From the NCBI RefSeq assembly GCF_014596475.1, contig NZ_MECJ01000025.1, positions 62,001-126,000 of the forward strand: 64,000 bases of DNA. The letters are read 5' to 3'. Position 1 is the stretch's first letter, and each line of letters starts with the position of its first letter. This document shows, one piece after another, positions 16,987 through 27,770 of this stretch. Below the pieces are notes generated by a model, which was not told where the DNA came from, did no database searches, and saw only the letters and a program-made list of their open reading frames with translations. Origin of the DNA: Streptomyces sp. CBMA152 (GTDB lineage: Bacteria; Actinomycetota; Actinomycetes; Streptomycetales; Streptomycetaceae). The position numbers were made by a program, and so were the translations under genes.

Positions 16987-17062
16987 CCCGGGCACGTGGG
17001 CTACGCCGGCGCTGGCGCAGCCCGGCACCCGGGCACGTGGGCTGCGCCGACGCAGCCCGGCA
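16987..17062. terminator. Duplicated hairpin unit between DUF427 gene and mnmA
   Basis: Two head-to-tail copies of a 41/35-bp unit (16987-17027 and 17028-17062), each opening CCCGGGCACGTGGGCT and closing CGCAGCCCGGCA. Each unit folds: unit 2 has a perfect 8-bp stem GGGCTGCG-ccga-CGCAGCCC (17039-17058), and unit 1 has a longer stem with one mismatch. It sits between convergent stops at 16976 and 17083, as expected for a two-way terminator built by duplication. Confidence 0.75.
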
Positions 17063-17082
17063 CCCGGGCCTGGTCTCGTCCG

Positions 17083-18207
17083 TTACGCCAGCGCTGACGC
17101 GGCCCGGGCAGTCGTCGCGATCGTCGCCGAGCCGACTACGCGCGTGTCGTCGTACAGGACGATCGCCTGGCCGGGCGCCACGCCGCGGACCGGCTCGGTG
17201 AAGCTCACCCGCAGCTCGTCGCCGACGAGTTCGGCCGTGACCTCGGTCTCGCCGCCGTGGGCGCGCAGCTGGGCGGTGTACGTGCCGGGGCCCGTCGGGG
17301 CGTCGCCGCACCAGCGGGGCTTGATCGCGGTGAGTCCGGTGACGTCCAGGGCCTCCACCGGGCCGACGGTGACCGTGTTGTTCACCGGGGAGATGTCCAG
17401 GACGTAGCGGGGCTTGCCGTCGGCGGCGGGGTGGCCGATGCGCAGACCCTTGCGCTGACCGATGGTGAAGCCGTACGCGCCCTCGTGCGTGCCCAGCTTC
17501 GCGCCGGACTCGTCGACGATGTCGCCCTCCGCCTTGCCGAGGCGTCCGGCCAGGAAGCCCTGGGTGTCACCGTCGGCGATGAAGCAGATGTCGTGGCTGT
17601 CGGGCTTCTTGGCGACGGCCAGGCCCCGGCGCTCGGCCTCGGCGCGGATCTCGTCCTTGGTGGTGAGGGTGTCGCCGAGCGGGAACATGGCGTGGGCGAG
17701 CTGCTTCTCGTCGAGGACGCCGAGCACGTACGACTGGTCCTTGGCCATGTCGCTGGCGCGGTGCAGCTCGCGGCTGCCGTTCTCGTTGAGGACGACCGTG
17801 GCGTAGTGGCCGGTGCACACCGCGTCGAAGCCGAGGGCGAGCGCCTTGTCGAGCAGCGCGGCGAACTTGATCTTCTCGTTGCAGCGCAGGCAGGGGTTGG
17901 GGGTGCGGCCGGCCTCGTACTCCGCGATGAAGTCCTCGACGACGTCCTCGCGGAAGCGTTCCGCCAGGTCCCACACGTAGAAGGGGATGCCGATGACATC
18001 GGCGGCGCGGCGTGCGTCGCGCGAGTCCTCGATGGTGCAGCAGCCGCGCGCGCCGGTGCGGAAGGACTGCGGATTCGCGGACAGGGCGAGGTGGACGCCG
18101 GTGACGTCGTGGCCCGCCTCGGCGGCGCGGGCGGCGGCGACGGCCGAGTCGACACCGCCGGACATGGCGGCGAGCACGCGGAGGGGGCGCGGGGATGTCT
18201 TCGTCAT
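17083..18207 (-). CDS. mnmA: tRNA-specific 2-thiouridylase MnmA
   Basis: 374 residues. The ATP pyrophosphatase loop SGGVDS is at residues 16-21. The nucleophile Cys106 sits in RTPNPCLRCN and the second catalytic Cys208 in SHDICFI. An extra CC pair at 56-57 (GARGCCTIED) is, as I recall, usual in actinobacterial MnmA. It installs the 2-thio group on U34 of Lys/Glu/Gln tRNAs. The gene lies downstream of a cysteine desulfurase on the same strand, the natural sulfur donor, though 304 nt and a repeat block separate them. Confidence 0.97.
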   Translation of the reverse strand: MTKTSPRPLRVLAAMSGGVDSAVAAARAAEAGHDVTGVHLALSANPQSFRTGARGCCTIEDSRDARRAADVIGIPFYVWDLAERFREDVVEDFIAEYEAGRTPNPCLRCNEKIKFAALLDKALALGFDAVCTGHYATVVLNENGSRELHRASDMAKDQSYVLGVLDEKQLAHAMFPLGDTLTTKDEIRAEAERRGLAVAKKPDSHDICFIADGDTQGFLAGRLGKAEGDIVDESGAKLGTHEGAYGFTIGQRKGLRIGHPAADGKPRYVLDISPVNNTVTVGPVEALDVTGLTAIKPRWCGDAPTGPGTYTAQLRAHGGETEVTAELVGDELRVSFTEPVRGVAPGQAIVLYDDTRVVGSATIATTARAASALA

Positions 18208-18511
18208 AGCATCCACCAGGGTACGTGGGTCGGGCCGGTGGTGGCTCGCGAGTATGGCCCCACCCCGCCCCTTCCCTAAACCCTCCGGGGGCGGGTGGGG
18301 GTGAAGGTGGTTTCCCGGGGCTTCGCCCCGGACCCCTTCGCGGGGCCTGTGGCCCCTGCACCCCGCGGATCTCTTCGGCTGCGGATCGTGCTGGGTTGCT
18401 CGCGCAGTTCCCCGCGCCCCTTGATGGGCCCTTCGGGCCCTCCTGGGGGCGCGGGGAACTGCGCGACCAGCCCCCACCGGCCCGCAGCCGAAGGACGACC
18501 CCGCCGAGCGC
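18208..18511. repeat. Gene-free stretch with hairpins and dispersed repeat copy B
   Basis: No coding frame is supported here. Three structures are visible. CCGGGGC-ttc-GCCCCGG (18315-18331) and CCCC-ttcg..GGGG (18333-18345) are short hairpins. A long imperfect palindrome spans 18373-18494: arm Y (TGCGGATCGTGCTGGGTTG then CTCGCGCAGTTCCCCGCGCC), a centre around TTGATGGGCCCTTCGGGCCC, and the opposite arm X (GGGCGCGGGGAACTGCGCG then ACCAGCCCCCACCGG). It follows the cysteine desulfurase stop at 18512 and probably ends or processes its transcript before mnmA. Confidence 0.75.
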
Positions 18512-19681
18512 CTAGCTCAACCCCGCCGTCCGTGCCCGTTCCACCGCCGGGCCGATCGCCTTCGTCACCGCTTCGATGTCCGACCGCGTCGAGGTGTGGC
18601 CGAGGGAGAAGCGGAGGGTGCCTCGGGCCAGGTCCGGGGGGGTGCCGGTGGCCAGGAGGACGTGGCTGGGCTGGGCCACGCCCGCCGTGCACGCGGAGCC
18701 GGTGGAGCATTCGATGCCCTGGGCGTCCAGGAGGAGCAGAAGGGAGTCGCCCTCGCAGCCGGGGAAGGTGAAGTGCGCGTTGGCGGGGAGGCGGCCGCCG
18801 GGGGCCGGGTCGCCGCCGAGGATCGCGTCCGGGACCGCCGTGCGGACCGCGTCGACCAGGGCGTCGCGCAGCCCGCCGACCTCGCGGGCGAAGTCGGCGC
18901 GGCGCTCGGCGGCCAGGCGGCCCGCCACGGCGAACGCGGCGATCGCCGGGACGTCGAGCGTGCCGGAGCGCACGTGCCGCTCCTGGCCGCCGCCGTGCAG
19001 CACGGGGACGGGGGTGTACTCACGGCCGAGGAGGAGCGCGCCGATACCGTACGGGCCGCCGATCTTGTGGCCCGACACGGTCATCGCCGCGAGGCCGGAC
19101 GCCGCGAAGTCGACGTCGAGCTGGCCGACCGCCTGGACCGCGTCCGCGTGCAGCGGGATGTCGAACTCCCGGGCCACATCGGCGAGTTCACGTACCGGCT
19201 GGACCGTGCCGATCTCGTTGTTGGCCCACATCACGGTGGCCAGGGCCACGTCGGAGGGGTCGCGTTCGATCGCCTCGCGCAGGGCCGCGGGGTGCACCCG
19301 TCCGTACGAGTCCACCGGCAGGTACTCCACGGTGGCGCCCTCGTGCTCGGCGAGCCAGTCGACCGCGTCGAGCACGGCGTGGTGCTCGACGGGGCTGGCC
19401 AGGACGCGGACCCGGCGCGGGTCGGCGTCGCGGCGGGCCCAGTACAGGCCCTTGACGGCGAGGTTGTCGGCCTCGGTGCCGCCGGCCGTGAAGACGACCT
19501 CGCTGGGGCGCGCGCCGAGTGCCTCGGCGAGTTCCTCGCGGGCCTCCTCGGCGGTGCGGCGGGCGCGGCGTCCGGCGGCGTGCAGTGAGGACGCGTTGCC
19601 GGTGACGGCCAGCTGGGCGGTCATCGCCCGGACCGCCTCGGGAAGCATCGGAGTGGTCGCGGCGTGGTCGAGGTAAGCCAT
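18512..19681 (-). CDS. Cysteine desulfurase (NifS/IscS family)
   Basis: 389 residues, PLP-dependent class V aminotransferase fold. It opens MAYLDHAATTPMLPEA, has FTAGGTEADNLA, ANNEIGTVQPV, the Schiff-base Lys206 in TVSGHKIGGPYG, and the persulfide Cys331 in CSTGSACTAG. It yields alanine and a protein-bound persulfide for tRNA thiolation or Fe-S assembly. The gene directly precedes mnmA, which makes supply of sulfur to 2-thiouridine the likely main job. ATG 19681. Confidence 0.95.
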   Translation of the reverse strand: MAYLDHAATTPMLPEAVRAMTAQLAVTGNASSLHAAGRRARRTAEEAREELAEALGARPSEVVFTAGGTEADNLAVKGLYWARRDADPRRVRVLASPVEHHAVLDAVDWLAEHEGATVEYLPVDSYGRVHPAALREAIERDPSDVALATVMWANNEIGTVQPVRELADVAREFDIPLHADAVQAVGQLDVDFAASGLAAMTVSGHKIGGPYGIGALLLGREYTPVPVLHGGGQERHVRSGTLDVPAIAAFAVAGRLAAERRADFAREVGGLRDALVDAVRTAVPDAILGGDPAPGGRLPANAHFTFPGCEGDSLLLLLDAQGIECSTGSACTAGVAQPSHVLLATGTPPDLARGTLRFSLGHTSTRSDIEAVTKAIGPAVERARTAGLS

Positions 19682-19781
19682 GGTGGGCCCGATTCTACGA
19701 GTCACCCGGAGCGGACCCCGGCGCCGAGCCCCCTACAAGGGGCCCCAAGGCCCTACCAAGGGACTCCCCTGCCGTCGGCTC

Positions 19782-20051
19782 TCAGCCGCCGAGCCCCCAG
19801 GAGACGGTTCCGTCGGCCATGACCAGACCCGCGAGCACCGCGAGATCGGCGACACCGAGCGCCAGGCCGAGCCAGGCGCGGCCGCGCCGTGCGGTGCCGT
19901 ACCGCAGGGCCAGTCCGGCCAGCACGATGGCCATCGGGCCGAGCACGATGTTCATGACGAGCAGCCCGAGCAGACCGAGGACGAAGGCGGCGACGGCCAT
20001 GCCGTCGGCGTCCTTGTCGCGGACGCGGCTGCTCTTCAGGACGAGTTCCAT
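19782..20051 (-). CDS. DUF4190-type small membrane protein
   Basis: 89 residues. A charged start (ELVLKSSRVRDKDADG) leads into two hydrophobic segments, about 18-49 (VAAFVLGLLGLLVMNIVLGPMAIVLAG in pieces) and 61-80, joined by ALRYGTARRGRAWLG. This is the DUF4190 two-helix pattern with a Gly-rich turn. The function is unknown. The ATG at 20051 begins 2 nt after the stop of the 52-aa gene, so the two are translated together, divergent from the TetR gene at 20307. Confidence 0.8.
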   Translation of the reverse strand: MELVLKSSRVRDKDADGMAVAAFVLGLLGLLVMNIVLGPMAIVLAGLALRYGTARRGRAWLGLALGVADLAVLAGLVMADGTVSWGLGG

Positions 20052-20053
20052 GG

Positions 20054-20212
20054 TCAGGCCCTCCGGTGTGATGCGAGTCGTTCACGTACGGCGAAGACGA
20101 GCAGCCAGACGCCGATGGCGCCTGCGGCGACGAGCGTGACCGGGAGCGGAAGGTGCGCCGCTGAGCCCAGCACGACCCCCAGCAGGAGGAGGGCTGCGAC
20201 GAGGAAAAGCAT
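20054..20212 (-). CDS. 52-aa hydrophobic protein upstream of the DUF4190 gene
   Basis: A short gene that simple length cut-offs miss. ATG 20212 has GAGAGG 6 nt upstream and ends at TGA 20056-20054. The peptide has a first hydrophobic stretch at residues 1-18 (LFLVAALLLLGVVLGS), a His-Leu-Pro turn, a second at 23-42 (PVTLVAAGAIGVWLLVFA), and a basic tail RERLASHRRA. Two membrane helices fit. The 2-nt spacing to the next ATG and the good ribosome-binding site argue that it is real. The function is unknown; it probably works with its DUF4190 neighbour under the adjacent TetR regulator. Confidence 0.7.
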   Translation of the reverse strand: MLFLVAALLLLGVVLGSAAHLPLPVTLVAAGAIGVWLLVFAVRERLASHRRA

Positions 20213-20244
20213 GACGTGCCTCTCAAGTCGATTTCAGAGTACGA

Positions 20245-20301
20245 CTGTTCACTGACTCCTCAGTCTAGCCTTTCCAAATTGGGCGAACAGCTGTTTACTG
20301 A
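20245..20301. promoter_or_regulatory. Direct repeats in the divergent TetR / small-membrane-protein promoter
   Basis: CTGTTCACTGA (20245-20255) and CTGTTTACTGA (20291-20301) are direct repeats 46 bp apart with one mismatch, in the 94-nt gap between starts 20212 and 20307. The second copy is preceded by the palindrome AACAGCTGTT (20286-20295). These are the best candidate binding sites for the TetR protein encoded next to them. Confidence 0.45.
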
Positions 20302-20306
20302 GTGGT

Positions 20307-20951
20307 ATGAGCCACACTCTCGGGATCCGGCAGGCCCAGAAGCAGAAGACGCGTCAGGCACTCCTGGACGCGGCGCTCGGGCTGTTGGAGCACCAGAGCC
20401 TCAGCAGCCTGGGGCTGCGCGAGGTGACCCGGGCCGTGGGGGTCGCGCCCGCCGCGTTCTACCGGCACTTCAAGGACACCGCGGACCTCGGAGTGGCCCT
20501 GGTCGAGGAGGCCCTCGGGAGCCTGCACGAGACGATCCGGGCGGCGATCGTGACGACCGGGGGCAGTGAGGAGCGGATCGATCGGGCGGTGGCCCTGATC
20601 GCCGCGCATGTGCGGGCGCATCCGGCGCATGTGCGCTTCATCGCGCGCGAGCGGCACGGTGGGGTCGCCCCGGTCCGGGAGGCCATCGGCGTCCAGCTGC
20701 GCCGGTTCGCCGACGAGGTTGCGGCGGCGCTGGGGGCGGATCCGGAGGCGCGCGGGTGGAGCGCGGAGGATCTGCGGATGCTGGCGGGGGTGTACGTCGA
20801 TCACATGGTGATGACTGCGTCGGCGATCCTTGAGGCGGGCGCCTCGTGCGGCGATTCGGTCGCCGCCCTGCAGGCCGAGGAGGCCGTTATCGCCACGGCG
20901 CGGCGGCAGTTGCGGCTCGTCACGCTCGGCCGTCGCCACTGGCTGGATTGA
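20307..20951 (+). CDS. TetR-family regulator (FabR-like)
   Basis: 214 residues. The HTH region at about 10-60 reads KTRQALLDAALGLLEHQ, LGLREVTRAVGVAPAAFYRHFKD. The VAPAAFYRHF recognition helix and the following EEALGSLHETI resemble FabR-type regulators of fatty-acid genes. The ligand domain contains FIARERHGG, another FabR-like mark. It is divergent from two small membrane-protein genes and shares their promoter gap. An acyl-CoA-type thioesterase lies convergently downstream, a loose hint of a lipid link. The ribosome-binding site before ATG 20307 is weak. Confidence 0.92.
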   Translation: MSHTLGIRQAQKQKTRQALLDAALGLLEHQSLSSLGLREVTRAVGVAPAAFYRHFKDTADLGVALVEEALGSLHETIRAAIVTTGGSEERIDRAVALIAAHVRAHPAHVRFIARERHGGVAPVREAIGVQLRRFADEVAAALGADPEARGWSAEDLRMLAGVYVDHMVMTASAILEAGASCGDSVAALQAEEAVIATARRQLRLVTLGRRHWLD

Positions 20952-20966
20952 GCCTGGTTGGTCGGG

Positions 20967-21082
20967 TGCGGGCCGGTGGGGGCTTGTCGCGCAGTTCCCC
21001 GCGCCCCTAAGGAGGGCCCGAAGGGCCCATCAAGGGGCGCGGGGAACTGCGCGAGCAACCCAGAACGATCCGCAGACGAAAA
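20967..21082. repeat. Dispersed inverted-repeat family, copy C
   Basis: Arm X (TGCGGGCCGGTGGGGGCTTG then TCGCGCAGTTCCCCGCGCCC), a centre GGAGGGCCCGAAGGGCCC, and arm Y reversed (GGGGAACTGCGCGAGCAACC then CAGAACGATCCGCAGACG). The arm order is the mirror of copy B at 18373-18494. It fills the gap between the convergent TetR (ends 20951) and thioesterase (ends 21103) genes, where it can act as a two-way terminator. Confidence 0.8.
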
Positions 21083-21102
21083 TCCGCACCCCCGCGGAGC
21101 GT

Positions 21103-21942
21103 CTAGCGCTGAGCCCGCGCCAACTGGCGCGACTGCGCCACCAACCGGTCCGCGCTGTCCCAGACTTCCGCGTCCTCCTCCAGGAAGCCGCCCGCCAGGT
21201 TGCGGGTGGTGATGGAGACGCGGAGGGGGCCGGGGGCGGGGCGGCAGCGGATGTGGGCGGTGAGTTCGACCGTCGGGGTCCAGCCCGTCAGGCCCATCTC
21301 GAACGCGGTGGGCGGCAGCGCGTCGACCGCGAGCAGCAGCGAGTACGGATCGGCGTCACGCCCGTCGGCCAGGCCGAACCAGCCGCGCATCTCGCCCTTG
21401 CCGGAGGGCGCGCCGACCGCCCAGCCGAGCGTGGTCGGGTCGAGCTTCAACATCAGGCGGTCGGTGATCGCCGAGCTGCCGGGGATCGGCGAGGGGCCGT
21501 CGGCCGGGCCGAGGCAGTGTTCGAGCGGCGGGATCGCGGGCGGCTTGGCGGTGGTGCGCACGTCGTCGGGGAGCGCGTCCAGGTCGCCGTAGGAGGCGAG
21601 GACGCGGATCCGCTCGACCTCGGCGCCGTTCTCGTCGTACTGGAACAGCGACGCCTGACCGGTGGAGAGCGTGCGGCCGGTGCGTACGCGCTGGGTGCGC
21701 ACCACGGCCGGGCCGGGGGCGGACGGCGTGAGGTAGTGCGCCGTCACGCTGAACGGGTCCGGATGCGGGAGCGCCTGGCCGAGTGTGCGGCCGAGCAGCG
21801 CGAGGAGGTAGCCGCCGTTGACGGCCTGGATGATCGTCCAGCCGGCGGAGAGGTGGGCGTCGTAGACGCCTTCTTCGTCTTCACGCGGGATGACTGCGGT
21901 GTCCCGGTCGAACTCGCTGTCCCCGATCGTTGCCTGTGCCAT
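21103..21942 (-). CDS. Double-hotdog acyl-CoA thioesterase-like protein
   Basis: 279 residues with two hotdog-like halves. The first carries DAHLSAGWTIIQAVNGGYLLALLGRTL (the long helix wrapped by strands) and FSVTAHYLTPSAPGPAVV. The second carries GLADGRDADPYSLLLAVDALPPTAFE and WTPTVELTAHIRCRPAPGPL. This matches the TesB/4HBT_3 group found throughout actinobacteria. The expected reaction is hydrolysis of a fatty acyl-CoA; the exact substrate is unknown. ATG 21942. Convergent with the FabR-like regulator. Confidence 0.85.
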   Translation of the reverse strand: MAQATIGDSEFDRDTAVIPREDEEGVYDAHLSAGWTIIQAVNGGYLLALLGRTLGQALPHPDPFSVTAHYLTPSAPGPAVVRTQRVRTGRTLSTGQASLFQYDENGAEVERIRVLASYGDLDALPDDVRTTAKPPAIPPLEHCLGPADGPSPIPGSSAITDRLMLKLDPTTLGWAVGAPSGKGEMRGWFGLADGRDADPYSLLLAVDALPPTAFEMGLTGWTPTVELTAHIRCRPAPGPLRVSITTRNLAGGFLEEDAEVWDSADRLVAQSRQLARAQR

Positions 21943-22026
21943 GCGGCGTACGGTACACGCTTACGTTACTGAGCGGTAGCTTTTCTTTTGCGTCCACCAA
22001 CAGCCGCCAAGCGGACCGCCCCCGTA

Positions 22027-22683
22027 CTACTCCTCCTCCGCCGCGCTCCTGCGGTTCCACGCCCTCGGCGCCCGCCAGTGGTAGCGCATCGCCGCGAGCC
22101 GGAGTCCGAACGCGGTGACGATGGCGAAGCCGCTGGTCGCCGCGTTCAGGGCGTCGAAACGGATGCACAGGGCCACGATCGTGGCGCCCACGATCGCCGG
22201 CACCGCGTACAGATCGCGGTCCCAGCGCAGCAGCGAGGGGACCTCGTTGGCCAGGATGTCGCGCAGCACACCGCCGCCGACCGCCGTCGCGAGCCCCAGG
22301 GTCGCGGACGAGGTGAGCCCGAGCCCGTAGTCGTACGCCTTCGTCGTGCCCGTGACGCAGAACAGGCCGAGGCCCGCCGCGTCGAAGACGTTGACCGCGT
22401 TCTGGGTGCGCTCGACCTCCGGGTGGAGGAAGAACACCAGGGCGGCGGCGAACAGCGGGGTGAGGAAGTAGCCGAGATCGCTGAACGCGGCGGGCGGCAC
22501 CGCGCCGATGATCAGGTCCCGGAACAGCCCTCCGCCCAGCGCGGTGACCTCGGCCAGTACCGCGATGCCGAACACGTCGAAGTTCTTGCGTACGGCGAGC
22601 AGCGCGCCGGAGATCGCGAAGACGAAGATCCCGACGAGGTCGAGCGCATGCTGGACGGAGGGGGTGAACAGTTCGTGGAGCAC
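22027..22683 (-). CDS. TRIC-type (UPF0126) cation channel family membrane protein
   Basis: 218 residues with about seven hydrophobic segments and the internal repeat of the family: GIFVFAISGALLAVRKNFDVFGI with GGGLFRDLIIGAVPP in the first half, and GLFCVTGTTKAYDYG with GGGVLRDILANEVP in the second. The paired GGG-x-x-R-D motifs are the signature of prokaryotic TRIC channels, which form K+-permeable trimers. The start is GTG 22683, without a good Shine-Dalgarno. Convergence or coupling to neighbours is not evident. Confidence 0.9.
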   Translation of the reverse strand: MLHELFTPSVQHALDLVGIFVFAISGALLAVRKNFDVFGIAVLAEVTALGGGLFRDLIIGAVPPAAFSDLGYFLTPLFAAALVFFLHPEVERTQNAVNVFDAAGLGLFCVTGTTKAYDYGLGLTSSATLGLATAVGGGVLRDILANEVPSLLRWDRDLYAVPAIVGATIVALCIRFDALNAATSGFAIVTAFGLRLAAMRYHWRAPRAWNRRSAAEEE

Positions 22684-22694
22684 CCGACATTTTT

Positions 22695-22789
22695 ACCCGC
22701 CGGGTGCTCCTGTCAGGACCAACCGGCCGGGGGTCCGGGGGTTGGCCCCCGGGAAATGCAGCACCCGCCGGGTGCGCCTGTCAGGACCA
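22695..22789. repeat. 27-bp direct repeats flanking a hairpin
   Basis: Copies at 22695-22721 and 22763-22789 differ at one base; both contain ACCCGCCGGGTGC and CCTGTCAGGACCA, each a near-palindrome. Between them CCGGGGG-ttgg-CCCCCGG (22735-22752) forms a 7-bp hairpin. The block lies after the M1 peptidase stop (22823, minus strand) and before the TRIC start, so it may terminate the peptidase transcript. Confidence 0.7.
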
Positions 22790-22822
22790 CGCCACTACGA
22801 CCGGGCCGACACGGCCAAGCCG

Positions 22823-24232
22823 TTACGACCACGTCGGCTTCCCCGTCGTGTAGATCCACTTCTGGAACAGGTCACCGAGCTGCTGGCCCGAGATCTTCTC
22901 CGCGAGCTTCACGAACTGGGCCGTGTTCCCGTTGCCGTAGCGGTGCGACTTCGTCCACGCGGGCAGCAGCTTGAAGAACGCGTCGTCGCCGATGCGCTCG
23001 CGCAGCGCCTGGAGCGTCATCGCGCCACGCCGGTAGACGGCCGAGGCGAACATCGTGTCGCGCTGCGGATCGGCGACCTCGGTCTTCCAGAACGCGTCCG
23101 TGGCCGGCACCCGGTTGTAGTAGGCACGGGCCAAGTCGTGCGCGGTGCCCCGCCCCTTGTGCTCCTCCCACAGCCACTGCGCGTAGCTCGCGAAGCCCTC
23201 GTTGAGCCAGATGTCCTTCCACTGGGCCACCGAGACGGAGTCGCCGAACCACTGGTGGGCGAGCTCGTGGACGATGGTCGTCTCGTTGCGCACCGCCGAG
23301 TACGCGGGCTTGGACTGCACCTCCAGGGAGAAGCCCGCCTGCGGCATGTCGTCGACGATCGCGCCGGTCTCCTCGAACGGGTACGGGCCGAAGAGCTTGG
23401 ACCAGTAGTCGGTCGCCTCGGCCGTCACCGCGTACACGTCGACCTGGTTCTGCCCCTTGAGCACCGGGTCGATGGCCACGTAGATCGGCGTCCCGGCGGG
23501 CGTCTTTCCGGTCTGCACATCGAACTTGCCGATGGTCGCGGTCGCCAGGTACGTCGCCATCGGCTTGTTCTCGCGCCAGTGGAAGTACGAGCGGTCGCCC
23601 TTGTCGTACGACGAGACGAGGTGGCCGTTGGAGACGCCGGTCAGGCCCTTGGGCGCGTCGATGCGGATGTCGTACGTGGCCTTGTCGGCGGGGTGGTCGC
23701 TGGAGGGGAACCAGGTGGAGGCGGCGTTGGGTTCGCAGGCGACGAACACGCCGTCCTTGGTCTTCATCCAGCCGTAGTCGGAGCCGAAGACGATCGGGCC
23801 GTTGAGCGGCATCGGCACGCCGCCGTAGGCGACGGTGACATCGAACTCATGGCCCTTGCGCAGTTTGTGACGGGGCGTGATGACGATCTCGTCGCCCTTG
23901 CGCGTGAAGTCGGCAGGTCTGCCGTCCACCCGTACCGTGTCGACGGTGAGCTTCTGCAGATCGAGGTCGAAGCTGGTCAGCGTCTGGGTGGCGCGGGCGG
24001 TGAGGGTCGTACGCCCGTCGAGCCGCCCGGAGTCGGGGTTGTAGCTGACGCCGAGGTCGTAGTGGAGGGCGTCGAAGCCGCCGTTGCCGAGGTTGGGGAA
24101 GTAGGGGTCGCCAATGCCCGGGGCGCCGGGCGAGCCGCCGCCGGGGGCGGCGGCGATGGTGAAGGCCGATGCCGCCGCGGTGGCGAGGGCGAGCAGCCTG
24201 CTGGTACGACGGGCCGAACGGGAGAGTGCCAT
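22823..24232 (-). CDS. Secreted M1-family metallopeptidase (short form)
   Basis: 469 residues. A signal peptide fits the start ALSRSARRTSRLLALATAAASAFTIAAA (basic, then hydrophobic, then Ala-rich). The beta-sandwich N-domain is followed by the gluzincin catalytic domain: His322-Glu323-x-x-His326 in HELAHQWFGD with the third ligand Glu345 in WLNEGFASYAQ, and RRGAMTLQALRERIGD after it. The protein ends soon after (WIYTTGKPTWS), so it lacks the large C-terminal domain of full aminopeptidase N. The role would be extracellular peptide trimming. It lies next to an oligopeptide importer gene cluster, so it may help generate imported peptides. ATG 24232. Confidence 0.93.
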   Translation of the reverse strand: MALSRSARRTSRLLALATAAASAFTIAAAPGGGSPGAPGIGDPYFPNLGNGGFDALHYDLGVSYNPDSGRLDGRTTLTARATQTLTSFDLDLQKLTVDTVRVDGRPADFTRKGDEIVITPRHKLRKGHEFDVTVAYGGVPMPLNGPIVFGSDYGWMKTKDGVFVACEPNAASTWFPSSDHPADKATYDIRIDAPKGLTGVSNGHLVSSYDKGDRSYFHWRENKPMATYLATATIGKFDVQTGKTPAGTPIYVAIDPVLKGQNQVDVYAVTAEATDYWSKLFGPYPFEETGAIVDDMPQAGFSLEVQSKPAYSAVRNETTIVHELAHQWFGDSVSVAQWKDIWLNEGFASYAQWLWEEHKGRGTAHDLARAYYNRVPATDAFWKTEVADPQRDTMFASAVYRRGAMTLQALRERIGDDAFFKLLPAWTKSHRYGNGNTAQFVKLAEKISGQQLGDLFQKWIYTTGKPTWS

Positions 24233-24328
24233 GAGTCTGCCCTTCGAACGCGTTTCCGTGGGTACGGACACGCAGACTCTGCACTCTCCCGTATCGGCAT
24301 GAACATGACTTTGCCGAACTGTCATGCG

Positions 24329-25656
<1,328 letters not shown>

Positions 25657-25660
<4 letters not shown>

Positions 25661-26747
25661 AGCTTCGGCGCAATCTCTTCGGTCCAGATACGGGTCCGCT
25701 CCTCCTGCGACATATGGCAGGCCGAGAAGTGCCCCTCGGTGTCGTCCCACTGCTTGAGCTCGGGACGCACAGTGCGCGTGACGTCGTCCTTGGGGATGTC
25801 CGCGTACGGGCAGCGCGGGTTGAAGGCGCAGCCGGACGGCACGTTGATCAGGGACGGCGGGGAGCCCTTGACCGGGATGAGCCGGTCCGTCTCCTCGCGG
25901 TCGATGCGCGGCATGGACCCCAACAGGCCCCAGGTGTACGGGTGCTGGGGCTCGTAGAAGACCTGCTCGGCAGGGCCCCGCTCGATGCACCGGCCGCCGT
26001 ACATGACCAGCAGGTTGTCCGCCATCTCGGCGACGACGCCCAGGTCGTGCGTGATCATGATGACGGCGGAGCCGAACTCCTTCTGCAGATCCCGGATCAG
26101 GTCCAGGATCTGTGCCTGGACGGTGACGTCCAGGGCGGTGGTCGGCTCGTCCGCGATCAAGAGCTCCGGGTTGTTGACCAGCGCCATCGCGATCATCGCG
26201 CGCTGGCGCATACCGCCGGAGAACTCGTGCGGGTAGGAGTCGACCCGCTTGCCGGGCTCGGGGATGCCGACGCGGTCGAGCATCTCGATGGCCCGGGTGC
26301 GGGCGACCTTCTTGGAGACCTCGTTGTGGACCCGGTAGGCCTCCACGATCTGCGCGCCGACCGAGTAGTACGGGTGCATCGCGGAGAGCGGGTCCTGGAA
26401 GATCATCGCCATCTTCCGGCCGCGCAGGCGCCGTACGCGTTCGGGGTCGGCGCCGATCAACTCCTCGCCGTCCAGCCAGACCTCGCCGGAGATCTTGGCG
26501 TTGGCGCTGCGGTGCAGCCCCATCACGCCGAGCGAGGTCACCGACTTGCCGGAGCCGGACTCGCCCACGATGCCGAGGGTCTGGCCGGGCTTGATGTCGA
26601 AGCTGACCCCGTCGACGGACTTGACCAGGCCGTCGTCGGTGTCGAAGTGGATGCGCAGGTCCCGTACGGACAGGAACGCGTCACCGGCGTCGGCGGGACG
26701 CTCGGCCTCGGGCTCGCCCACGGCGGCGCCGGTCTTGTTCAGGTCGC

Positions 26748-26751
<4 letters not shown>
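25657..26751 (-). CDS. Oligopeptide ABC transporter ATP-binding protein (OppD type)
   Basis: 364 residues. Walker A is GESGSGKSVTSLGVMGL, the Q-loop IFQDPLSAMHPYYSVG, signature HEFSGGMRQRAMIAMAL, Walker B ELLIADEPTTALD, and the Opp C-terminal Cys cluster PSGCAFNPRCPYADI. It pairs with the OppF-type subunit to power peptide import. GTG 26751 overlaps the permease stop by GTGA, and its own stop overlaps the next start in the same way. Confidence 0.96.
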
Positions 26752-27758
<1,007 letters not shown>

Positions 27759-27770
27759 AGCTGTCCGGCA

